This document shows positions 1 through 5,632 of a DNA stretch of 8,005 bases, in pieces. Under the pieces are notes generated by a model, which had not been told where the DNA came from, did not search any database, and worked only from the letters and a program-made list of their open reading frames with translations. Both the position numbers and the translations under genes were made by a program. How positions within the stretch are numbered: the first letter of the stretch is position 1; each line of letters begins with the position of its first letter. The stretch comes from Deltaproteobacteria bacterium (GTDB lineage Bacteria > Desulfobacterota > UBA8473), in the NCBI GenBank assembly GCA_030643245.1, contig DAOWME010000139.1, positions 1 to 8,005 of the forward strand, written 5' to 3'.

Positions 1-118
1 AAATTGAACCTATAGGTTTTGGAACTACAATCAATCAAAAGACGTGGCTGTCCCCGTGTACTTTCTTAACGCTCACTAAAATGCTCAAACAGCATCACAG
101 ATTAAAATTTAAGCCCCG

Positions 119-547
119 GTGAATCGGTGCCGAGACCGTTGTTTTATTCGAAAGTATATACTACTGTATAGCTTTTATGAAGGATGCCGAATTGCCGGGC
201 TTTTTTCTTTGAGTGTAACCTTTTTTTGTTGTTTGGCAATGACATATGCTGTAAGCTGGATTGTGTTCAATAATAGTGCTTCAAAGATTAGGGACAGGGA
301 CGAAGTAACTTCCTCAAGTTGGCGCTCAGATTTAGGTTAGATTTGTTCGATCTGAAAATACAAAACCGCAGGAATAGTCGAACTATTTTGAGGATTTTGT
401 GTTTGAAGATCGGGCAAAGATGGCCTGAAGATGAGATGCACAAATGGGGAAGTTATTTCGTCCCCGTCCCTAATCAATTACATAAATTATGCCATGGATT
501 ACACTAATGATTTGGGGTTGGACGGAGTGAAAAAGGGAAGAGTGTAA
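119..547 (+). pseudogene. possible small membrane-protein ORF interrupted by element copy A
   Basis: I do not recognise this reading frame. Read from a GTG at 119, it contains a hydrophobic stretch (about residues 28-50, rich in L, F, V, C) and then enters the 180 bp element at 291, where it stops. If 183 bases (element plus one 3 bp flank) are removed, the frame continues ...SASKI-INYINYAMDYTNDLG... to a stop at 545-547, giving about 81 residues with one membrane segment. This would parallel the clear insertion at 4688. Against it, no Shine-Dalgarno site precedes the GTG, an in-frame stop lies just upstream at 110, and no family is recognised. It could be chance. Confidence 0.25.
288..473 (+). 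mobile_element. 180 bp palindromic miniature element (MITE-like), copy A
   Basis: The core is 291-470, 180 bp, with 23 bp terminal inverted repeats beginning GGGACRGGGACGAARTAAC (21/23 matching between ends). It is flanked by TTA on the left and TAA on the right. The element has a central palindrome AATAGT-cga-ACTATT at 373-387, exactly at its midpoint. The subterminal halves also mirror each other imperfectly, so the whole unit could fold as one long hairpin. It matches copy B (4688-4867), in reverse orientation, at 173 of 180 positions by eye. It encodes no transposase, so it would be moved by an enzyme encoded elsewhere. Confidence 0.88.
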
Positions 548-613
548 GGGTGTAAAATATGTTTTCTAATAATATCAATTGGTTATGGGAGAGTGTGCTG
601 TGTTTTGGAGGAA

Positions 614-641
614 TTGACCTGAGAATTGAAATAACTATACT
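614..641 (+). promoter_or_regulatory. possible sigma70 promoter facing the 3' end of map
   Basis: TTGACC (614-619), a 16-base spacer and TATACT (636-641) fit a sigma70 promoter at 5/6 in each box. No plus-strand gene lies downstream. A transcript would run antisense into map. In AT-rich sequence this may be chance. Confidence 0.25.
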
Positions 642-697
642 TGACATTGCTACTTAAGACAAAGTGAAAAGTGATTCTCCAGGTATCGCCATACTAC

Positions 698-1447
698 TCA
701 GGAAATCAGGGACAAGATATCAGGGCCATCCTCTGTTATGGCGATTGTGTGCTCGAAATGAGCGGACAGCCTTCCATCCGCGGTTACCGCTGTCCAGCCA
801 TCGGATTCTACCCTGACCTTCCATGTTCCCATATTTACCATCGGTTCCAGGGCCAGGACCATGCCTCTCTTCAACTGCACACCCCTATTGGGTTGACCGA
901 AGTTGGGTATTTGTGGTTCTTCGTGTAGGTCCCTGCCCACGCCGTGACCCACAAACTCCCTCACCACAGAGAAGCCGTTCCCCTCAACCAACGACTGGAT
1001 AGCATAGGACATGTCATAGAGCCTGTTCCCAGTCTTTGCCTGTTCAATGCCTTTATATAGTGCCTTCTCTGTGACGTCGAGGAGTCTCGCTGCTTCCTCA
1101 CTTATCTTTCCGACAGGGATGGTAATGGCAGCATCCCCGTAGAACCCTTTGAGTAATACCCCCAGGTCCAGGCTCACAATATCGCCCTCTTTCAACATTC
1201 TTGAACCTGGAATCCCGTGAACTACCTGCTCATTAATGGAGATGCATAGCGTCGCCGGGAAGTCCCGGTATCCTTTAAAAGCGGGGATACCGCCCTGTTG
1301 CCTTATCTTCGTTTCTGCATAAGCGTCAAGCTCGAGGGTGGTGATCCCGGGTTGGACCATCTTTTTCAGGTCGCTCAATATGTGTGCTACAATTTGATTG
1401 CTTTCCCATAAGTGTTCAATCTCTTCTTTAGATTTCAGAATAATCAT
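698..1447 (-). CDS. map: type I methionine aminopeptidase
   Basis: Cytosolic metalloenzyme that removes the initiator methionine from nascent proteins when the second residue is small. The product has 249 residues, near the usual 250-265 for bacterial type I enzymes, and forms one pita-bread domain without the N-terminal extension of some paralogues. All five metal ligands of the family can be placed: D94, D105, H168 (in FVGHGVG), E201 (in ALEPM) and E232. The substrate-contacting histidines H77 (VVHGIP) and H175 are also present. The ATG is at 1445-1447 and only a weak AGGG lies about 10 bases upstream, but the N-terminus aligns with the family. In many bacteria map sits in the secY-adk-map-infA ribosomal cluster; here it stands alone, preceded by a hairpin and a miniature element that may hold its leader and promoter. 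Confidence 0.96.
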   Translation of the reverse strand: MIILKSKEEIEHLWESNQIVAHILSDLKKMVQPGITTLELDAYAETKIRQQGGIPAFKGYRDFPATLCISINEQVVHGIPGSRMLKEGDIVSLDLGVLLKGFYGDAAITIPVGKISEEAARLLDVTEKALYKGIEQAKTGNRLYDMSYAIQSLVEGNGFSVVREFVGHGVGRDLHEEPQIPNFGQPNRGVQLKRGMVLALEPMVNMGTWKVRVESDGWTAVTADGRLSAHFEHTIAITEDGPDILSLIS

Positions 1448-1467
1448 ATCGTGGTTTCCCTATTACT

Positions 1468-1527
1468 CAGAAATTTGGGAACTCAAATGTTGACTACAAT
1501 AATTGAAAATGAGTTTCCAAATTTCTG
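1468..1527. repeat. 18 bp inverted repeat (hairpin) just upstream of map
   Basis: CAGAAATTTGGGAACTCA at 1468-1485 pairs with TGAGTTTCCAAATTTCTG at 1510-1527 (17 of 18), around a 24-base loop. It begins 21 bases upstream of the map start codon, so it lies in the likely map leader on the minus strand. A third arm, CCAGAAAT at 1540-1547, can pair perfectly with ATTTCTGG at 1521-1528, giving a competing smaller stem. It could be a leader regulatory structure or the remains of another small palindromic element. Confidence 0.6.
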
Positions 1528-1530
1528 GTT

Positions 1531-1673
1531 AGTGTCTGTCCAGAAATGAGATATTTTATGCAAGGTCAAGGAAGGCGAAGATTTTAACCACCGGAATACA
1601 TTAAGTATTTTGAGGATTAAAATCTGAGTCTGACGCAGAGATTGCGGAAAATAGCCATTTATGGATGGGCACT
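1531..1673. mobile_element. decayed 143 bp palindromic miniature element, second family
   Basis: The ends AGTGTCTGTCCAGAAATG (1531-1548) and, inverted, AGTGCCCATCCATAAATG (1656-1673) match at about 14 of 18 positions, with similarity continuing inward (TATTTT..GCAA). At the exact centre (about 1602) there is a nested inverted repeat: GATTTTAA (1580-1587) with TTAAAATC (1617-1624), and AATAC with GTATT inside it. GGTT flanks both sides (1527-1530 and 1674-1677), as expected for a 4 bp target duplication. There is no coding capacity. It lies between map and the radical SAM gene and is more diverged than copies A and B, hence probably older. Confidence 0.6.
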
Positions 1674-1695
1674 GGTTATGGACTCGTTTACGTGC

Positions 1696-2649
1696 TCAAA
1701 GCTCTTCTTTGTGAGGTTCATCCGCCAGCTTATAATAGTCTTGCCCACAGTGCATAACTATACGTACAATCTTCTTTTCCCGGAGGTCTCTAAGGTACTT
1801 GATCACCTCATTCCTATGTATGCCCAATGAGTTTGAGATATCGGACACAGTAACCGATCGTCGTCTTGTGAGGTTAAGTATCGCCGTCCTTGTGTCCGTA
1901 TCATAGATCTCTTGTTCCTTCTTCCGGAATTCTTCTATAATGTTGCACTTGCCCCCAAGCATCGTTTTTATCCCGTCCAGTTCCTCCGGGGACAGGGCAG
2001 TGGCTAAACGTTCGGCAGGGGGGCGAACAACGGTGTTGAGCTGGATCCTTTGATGGTTTATCTTCGAAACTATGGTCTTGATCCTACTCACCTCGCTGGG
2101 ACCGTCATTGTACCCTTTGACGAACATCATTTCCAGCCATATCTCCCCTGTGAACTCATGGCTAAGGCACTTTAACCCTTCAATCATCCTATTGACCCTC
2201 AACGACACATGGGGCCGGTTTACCCTCTCAAATACCTCTTGCGATACGGCATCAAGGGATGGAATGATCAGGTCGGCGTGGCATATTGCATCTCTTACCG
2301 CTCTTTCGTACAGTAAGGTTCCATTCGTTATTACAGCAACATGGACATCGGTTATACTCTTTATGCCTTCGATGATCTCTCCTATATTTGAGTTCAGGGT
2401 GGGCTCGCCGGAACCGGAAAAGGTTATATAATCTATCCTTTTTCCCCGGCTTAGGACATCTCTCAGCTCATCAAGGACATCATTTGATGCTACATAGCTT
2501 TCCCTTTTTATGGTCTTATTGGTGGTCCTGCCCAGTTGGCAATACACACAGTCAAGGGTACAGGTCTTGAAGGGGGTTATGTCTACCCCCAATGAAAAAC
2601 CTAACCTCCTGGACGGAACGGGCCCGAATATGTGTTGAAGATTACTCAT
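1696..2649 (-). CDS. radical SAM protein (COG0731 type) with C-terminal winged helix
   Basis: A 317-residue cytosolic iron-sulfur enzyme of unknown reaction. The N-terminus carries the hallmark of this group, FGPVPSRRLGFSLGVDI, followed by the cluster motif C30-x3-C34-x2-C37 that binds the 4Fe-4S cluster used to cleave S-adenosylmethionine. A GSGEP motif (G79-P83) and a TNG motif (about 108-110) fit the SAM-binding barrel. About residues 255-310 look like a winged helix-turn-helix (VTVSDISNSLGIHRNEVIKY), suggesting nucleic acid binding or a regulatory role; this is inference. COG0731 contains the TYW1-like wyosine enzymes, but bacterial members like this one have no firm assignment. The ATG at 2649 is supported by AAAAGG five bases upstream on the minus strand. 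It faces the same way as map, 248 bases away, with repeats between, so an operon is doubtful. Confidence 0.9.
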   Translation of the reverse strand: MSNLQHIFGPVPSRRLGFSLGVDITPFKTCTLDCVYCQLGRTTNKTIKRESYVASNDVLDELRDVLSRGKRIDYITFSGSGEPTLNSNIGEIIEGIKSITDVHVAVITNGTLLYERAVRDAICHADLIIPSLDAVSQEVFERVNRPHVSLRVNRMIEGLKCLSHEFTGEIWLEMMFVKGYNDGPSEVSRIKTIVSKINHQRIQLNTVVRPPAERLATALSPEELDGIKTMLGGKCNIIEEFRKKEQEIYDTDTRTAILNLTRRRSVTVSDISNSLGIHRNEVIKYLRDLREKKIVRIVMHCGQDYYKLADEPHKEEL

Positions 2650-2845
2650 ATTACCTTTTTTATAATGTAAATATTCGGTTAACCCGTATCTGAATGGCGT
2701 AATTTCAATATGTTACGGTACATTTTAAGCAAAGGCATCAAAACCAATATTCACAATTTCATCATAAAAACGGCTTGTTACCTTTATGGGGGATGGGTTA
2801 ACCAAATATTTACTTTATAATTATTTATATTGATTTGCAAATGAA

Positions 2846-2860
2846 AAATGTTCGACCTGT
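2846..2860 (+). repeat. 15 bp direct repeat, first copy
   Basis: AAATGTTCGACCTGT recurs exactly at 3238-3252, with a further GTTA matching after three unmatched bases. The pair flanks the segment containing the REP-like hairpin and the 174 bp element. Confidence 0.5.
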
Positions 2861-2968
2861 ACAGTTACACAAATCAAGTATGTTGAAGTTTCTTTGGTGA
2901 TTCAGTTAACAGGATTGCGCTAAGCGCCGGCTGGCCGCTTCGTTTACTTTTTATACATAAGAACCTCC

Positions 2969-2998
2969 CTTGTTCCCATGCTCCAGCGTGGGAACAAG
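2969..2998. repeat. REP-like palindrome with GTTCCCA..TGGGAAC arms
   Basis: The arms 2969-2982 and 2985-2998 are complementary over 14 pairs with one G-T wobble, around a two-base centre; the last pairs would open to form a loop. The core TTGTTCCCAYGCT..AGCGTGGGAACAA resembles a palindrome dispersed in many bacterial genomes and often linked to REP-associated tyrosine transposases. That link is from memory. No T-run follows on either strand, so it is not a typical rho-independent terminator. Confidence 0.7.
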
Positions 2999-3040
2999 CT
3001 CATCGTTCTCTTACCATTGGTCACAAACAATTTTTTAAGC

Positions 3041-3214
3041 TATAGTACTCCAACTTTGGTTTTTCCACTCGTGGTTCCTTACGTGGGATTGTTGTGAACA
3101 ATAACAAGACAAACCTTACGAATTGTACCACAGAACCTCTGTAACTAAACCAAAAACATGTAGATTTGGGCTAGCAATCCCCATGCCAAGAAAAACCAAT
3201 GTTGGAGTACTATA
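3041..3214. mobile_element. 174 bp miniature element with 25 bp terminal inverted repeats, third family
   Basis: TATAGTACTCCAACTTTGG (start of the left end, 3041-3065) is repeated in reverse complement at 3190-3214 with 24 of 25 positions matching. The outermost TA at each side (3041-3042 and 3213-3214) may be a duplicated TA target, as made by IS630/Tc1-mariner-type enzymes; if so the element proper is 3043-3212. Similarity stops abruptly inside the repeats, and the 124 bp interior has no coding capacity. It shares no sequence with the other elements in the window. Confidence 0.75.
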
Positions 3215-3237
3215 TCACATAGTTTGGAACCATCCCG

Positions 3238-3252
3238 AAATGTTCGACCTGT
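3238..3252 (+). repeat. 15 bp direct repeat, second copy
   Basis: AAATGTTCGACCTGT, identical to 2846-2860, lies 23 bases past the right end of the 174 bp element. Confidence 0.5.
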
Positions 3253-3295
3253 GGGGTTATGCTTTAGAAGAATTGCTGGTTTCACAAAATGGATC

Positions 3296-3324
3296 TTGCC
3301 ATTTGCCGATGATTGTTTTATAAT
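3296..3324 (+). promoter_or_regulatory. strong sigma70-type promoter for the HELSH-fmdB pair
   Basis: TTGCCA (3296-3301), a 17-base spacer and a perfect TATAAT (3319-3324) make the best promoter match in the window. Transcription would begin near 3331 and reach the gene starting around 3494, leaving a leader of about 160 bases. The leader contains two short stems (TTATC..GATAA near 3350 and CTTCC-ggt-GGAAG near 3388) of unknown significance. Confidence 0.65.
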
Positions 3325-3493
3325 ATAAGTAGAAAGAAAGAAGGTTTTTTTATCGCTTGAGAGATAATCTATTGATCCGTCCTAACTTCCGGTGGAAGCG
3401 TTTCCTTGCGAGGTCGGGTCCCTCTTTGGGATGACGGTTATGGGTGTTCTCTTACATTTCAGTGACAGGCAAGTGTTCATGATCGGAGAGTTA

Positions 3494-3973
3494 ATGGATA
3501 TGGCCCAAGACTTGGTAACGGACTATTTTGGCATTTCTTCTGATGAATGGAGGAATTATCGTTATGAGGTAAAAACCCTGGCTCATCTCAGTCAGGCAGA
3601 GATAACAGATGAGGCCCTGGCCCAAATATGCATGTACGAATGTCTGAAAGAGAGAAGCGTTACCCCTCCCTTTTCCTTCGATCTGTACAGAATTTGTCTG
3701 CAAGACAACCGGATACTAAATGCAGTGAAGATGTCACTTAACAAAATACAATTGAGGCCGTTACTGTTATATATATTCACCCATGAACTGTCTCACATTG
3801 TACGGTTCAGTAAATACTTTAAGGATTTTTTTGCTTCACCTGAAGAAAAAGAAGCAGAAGAAGCAATAGTCCATTCCATTACTTACGAAATGCTAAGGTC
3901 CGTCGGTGATCAAAGTTTAGACCGTGTCTTGAACCGTTACCGAAATTGCCGATGGAACCTTTGCCGGGTTTGA
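3494..3973 (+). CDS. unrecognised HExxH-motif (putative zinc metallopeptidase-like) protein
   Basis: I do not recognise a named family. From the ATG at 3494 the product has 159 residues, no signal peptide and no membrane segment beyond the hydrophobic stretch before the motif. LLLYIFTHELSHIVRFSK contains H97-E98-L-S-H101, a classic zinc-binding HExxH helix. It is followed after about 15-22 residues by acidic SPEEKEAEEA (E117-E123), which could supply the third ligand as in gluzincin-type peptidases. A role as a peptidase or zinc-binding protein is therefore inference. The frame is open back to a GTG at 3392, and ATGs at 3431, 3440 and 3479 are in frame. I prefer 3494 because GGAG lies five bases upstream and the sequence MDMAQDLVTDYFGIS reads like a natural start. 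The FmdB-type gene follows after 56 bases on the same strand, probably co-transcribed from the promoter at 3296. Confidence 0.75.
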   Translation: MDMAQDLVTDYFGISSDEWRNYRYEVKTLAHLSQAEITDEALAQICMYECLKERSVTPPFSFDLYRICLQDNRILNAVKMSLNKIQLRPLLLYIFTHELSHIVRFSKYFKDFFASPEEKEAEEAIVHSITYEMLRSVGDQSLDRVLNRYRNCRWNLCRV

Positions 3974-4015
3974 CCTTGTGAATGAAAAGGTCAGGAATTT
4001 TACAGGATTACATAT

Positions 4016-4023
4016 AGGAGGTG
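4016..4023 (+). promoter_or_regulatory. Shine-Dalgarno AGGAGGTG that fixes a TTG start
   Basis: A full-consensus ribosome binding site AGGAGGTG covers the GTG at 4021 itself, which therefore cannot be the start it serves. AGGAGG ends eight bases before TTG at 4030, the ideal distance. Confidence 0.85.
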
Positions 4024-4029
4024 TCCAAG

Positions 4030-4329
4030 TTGCCAATCTATGAGTATAAATGTAGGAATTGCGGAAAAGCGTTTGAGATTTTACAGAAATTTTCCGATCC
4101 TCCCCTCTCAGAGTGCTCAGCGTGTTCTGGGGAGGTAACCAAGCTGATTTCACAATCGACATTTCATCTAAAAGGGACCGGGTGGTACGCCACTGATTAT
4201 GGAAGAAATAGTGGAAGCTGGGACCAAGAGGGGGAGAAGCCGGATAGTAAGAAGGATGACGGCCAAAACGATAAGAAGATAGATGCCAAGAGTGCTGGTG
4301 ATTCCACCACCAGCGATTCCGGAGATTGA
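4030..4329 (+). CDS. FmdB-family zinc ribbon protein
   Basis: A 99-residue small protein of the FmdB/CxxC_CxxC regulatory family, cytosolic and of uncertain role; the family name comes from a putative regulator of formamide/amide utilisation. It starts MPIYEYKC, the typical family N-terminus, only if TTG at 4030 is the initiator. The zinc ribbon is C8-x2-C11 and C29-x2-C32, followed by the usual SQSTFHLKGTGWYATDYG segment. The tail (about 60-99) is low-complexity, rich in D, K, S and G, and probably disordered. A GTG nine bases upstream is open but lies inside the Shine-Dalgarno site, and starting there would add a non-family MSK. It is second in a two-gene unit with the HELSH protein and is followed by a weak terminator-like hairpin. 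Confidence 0.92.
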   Translation: MPIYEYKCRNCGKAFEILQKFSDPPLSECSACSGEVTKLISQSTFHLKGTGWYATDYGRNSGSWDQEGEKPDSKKDDGQNDKKIDAKSAGDSTTSDSGD

Positions 4330-4373
4330 AGAGACTAATTTCAACCCCGTCTGCTTCAATTGGTATAGAAAGG

Positions 4374-4401
4374 CCCGGGTCCTTATCCGGGATTTTCATT
4401 T
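4374..4401 (+). terminator. weak rho-independent terminator after the FmdB-type gene
   Basis: CCCGGG (4374-4379) pairs with TCCGGG (4386-4391), including one G-T pair, around a 6-base loop, and is followed by the T-rich ATTTTCATTT. It lies 45 bases past the stop codon. The stem is short, so termination may be partial. Confidence 0.5.
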
Positions 4402-4428
4402 GGCCTCACGTTGACTCGGTAAAAACGT

Positions 4429-5128
4429 ATGGCCCGCCGCGGTATGCCTGCGAATAATATGCCGGATCTTATACTGACCTTTATATGTGCAGTCCTTATC
4501 CTCACGGGACATCCTGGACCTTCATCTGTTTATGCGCTCCACCCACCGTTACTGCCTCCAGGGGGCGAAGTTCGGAATGGCGAGGTCTTCCACAGTATAT
4601 TGAAAGGTCAAAGCCTCTACCTTCTTGCCGGTGACTACCTGCCACTAACAGACTTTTACACCCCGGCTAGCTTAGTTGAAGAGCTAAGGGACGGGGACGA
4701 AATAACTTCCCCCTTCGTGCATCTCATCTTCAGGCCATCTTTGCCCGATCTTCAAACACAAAATCCTCAAAATAGTTCGACTATTCCTGCGGTTTTGCGT
4801 TTTCAGATCGAACAAATCTAACCTAAATCTGAGCGCCAACTTGAGGAAGTTATTTAGTCCCCGTCCCTAATGCGAATCAATTGTCTTAAGAGCACCCTTC
4901 TTCACATTGGAAAGGAACTCAGGGTATCTGTGGTTCGTTTTAGCCCCATGAGGGCAAAGACCGTCCCCCGGAAGAGCAGTTTTGTGGCGAAGGGGATATA
5001 CATTACGGGCATCGGGGCAGGTACCAATAGGATCCTCCGGCTTGGTTCCGAGTTGAGAAAGTTGGGGGGCAACACCATCGTCTTCGATGCCAAAGACATG
5101 TCAGGCATTGTCTTTTACCATAGCAAGG
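4429..5128 (+). pseudogene. secreted LysM plus DUF4015 (glycoside hydrolase-like) protein, split and truncated
   Basis: The ATG at 4429 begins a signal-peptide-like N-terminus (hydrophobic LILTFICAVLIL, then a plausible cleavage after VYA). A divergent LysM-like stretch follows (VFHSILKGQSLYLLAGDYL...). At 4688 the frame enters the 180 bp element copy B and stops at 4821. After the element, from 4868, it resumes in the same frame: removing 183 bases joins ...ASLVEEL to MRINCLKSTLL... Residues further on (AKGIYITGIGAGTNRI, then GGNTIVFDAKDMSGIVFY) resemble the start of DUF4015 (PF13200), a putative glycoside hydrolase-like domain. Homology ends at about 5128, where a degenerate element end begins, so most of the catalytic domain is missing. 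Before damage it was probably an exported, peptidoglycan-binding protein. Only about 172 residues of original coding sequence remain. Confidence 0.75.
4685..4870 (-). mobile_element. 180 bp palindromic miniature element, copy B, with TAA target duplication
   Basis: The core is 4688-4867, exactly 180 bp, and is the reverse complement of copy A with about 7 differences. TAA lies directly on both sides (4685-4687 and 4868-4870), as expected for a 3 bp target duplication. Terminal repeats of 23 bp differ at one position. The element carries stop codons in the host gene's frame, so it kills the gene although 183 bases are a multiple of three. Confidence 0.93.
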
Positions 5129-5157
5129 TAAGGAACGAGGACAAAATAACTTCCCCA
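5129..5157 (+). mobile_element. isolated, degenerate end of the 180 bp element (fragment D)
   Basis: TAAGGAACGAGGACAAAATA and the following bases match the left end of copy B at 25 of 29 positions; three of the four differences are G to A. No other part of the element follows. It lies where recognisable DUF4015 homology stops, so a past insertion and deletion probably removed the rest of that gene. Confidence 0.6.
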
Positions 5158-5186
5158 ACTCATCTAACAAATTGGTTTATTTAGGA

Positions 5187-5212
5187 GTCTCTTTTGAGAG
5201 ACAGAGTTTTTA
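5187..5212 (+). terminator. terminator-like hairpin before the glmS leader
   Basis: GTCTCT (5187-5192) pairs with AGAGAC (5197-5202) around a 4-base loop, with TTTTT at 5207-5211 after a 4-base gap. A weak rho-independent terminator is plausible; it may have served the gene whose remains lie upstream. Confidence 0.4.
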
Positions 5213-5632
5213 TTCAAAACTTGGGAAATTAATGAATCATAACATTTTGTCTTAGTAGTAATTTGAACTAGTAATTTAGACAGCGAGTGTCCAATTTTGC
5301 CTGCATGTCTTATATGTTGTTGATATTATTTATTATTGTGCTATTTTTGGATTTATGCATAACGAGGTCTGATATTATAGTTTTGCTTCAATATCCTTTT
5401 CGTTGTTGTTGGACTATTATTGATGTTATCTCATCAATATGTTAAATTATCAGCCGCGCAAAACATGTAACAGATATTACATGTAGTAGCTACTGGAGTG
5501 AAGTGCATACCCCCGAAAATTAAAAGTGTAAACTACTTTTGAGCTCATATGAAAGATGTCAATATATTTAGACCTTTTAATAATCTTCAAAATGATTAAA
5601 GTGGTTCTATTTGGGAAGGGGGCCAGGTAAAC
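5213..5632. other. 420-base AT-rich leader of glmS with several small palindromes
   Basis: No gene is visible. Perfect inverted repeats occur at 5418-5439 (8 bp arms TATTGATG/CATCAATA), 5463-5484 (ACATGTAA/TTACATGT), 5485-5494 (AGTAGCTACT, immediately adjacent) and 5522-5540 (AAAAGT/ACTTTT). The promoter of glmS must lie here, but several AT-rich hexamers are equally possible. I see nothing matching the conserved core of the glmS ribozyme. The small palindromes could be operator sites, but this is only a possibility. Confidence 0.5.

Larger units (their letters stand above)
2650..3493. other. gene-poor stretch of about 840 bases with repeats and a promoter
   Basis: No convincing coding region is visible. 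The part next to 2650 should hold the promoter of the minus-strand radical SAM gene, but I cannot place it securely. The rest is AT-rich (notably 2800-2845) and contains the REP-like hairpin, the 174 bp element, a 15 bp direct repeat and, near its right end, a strong plus-strand promoter. A 66-codon open frame at 3123-3323 runs across the element boundary and is not considered a gene. Confidence 0.7.

Noticed and set aside
319..507. 62-codon open frame as a gene
   Set aside because: It is almost wholly inside element copy A.
1580..1624. Terminator for the radical SAM gene
   Set aside because: The stem has no T-run on the minus strand and is better explained as the centre of the 143 bp element.
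3123..3323. 66-codon open frame as a gene
   Set aside because: It runs through the right terminal repeat of the 174 bp element, has no ribosome site and resembles no family.
5213..5632. glmS ribozyme in the glmS leader
   Set aside because: I could not find the conserved core or the pseudoknot-forming sequences. The region is AT-rich with only small palindromes.
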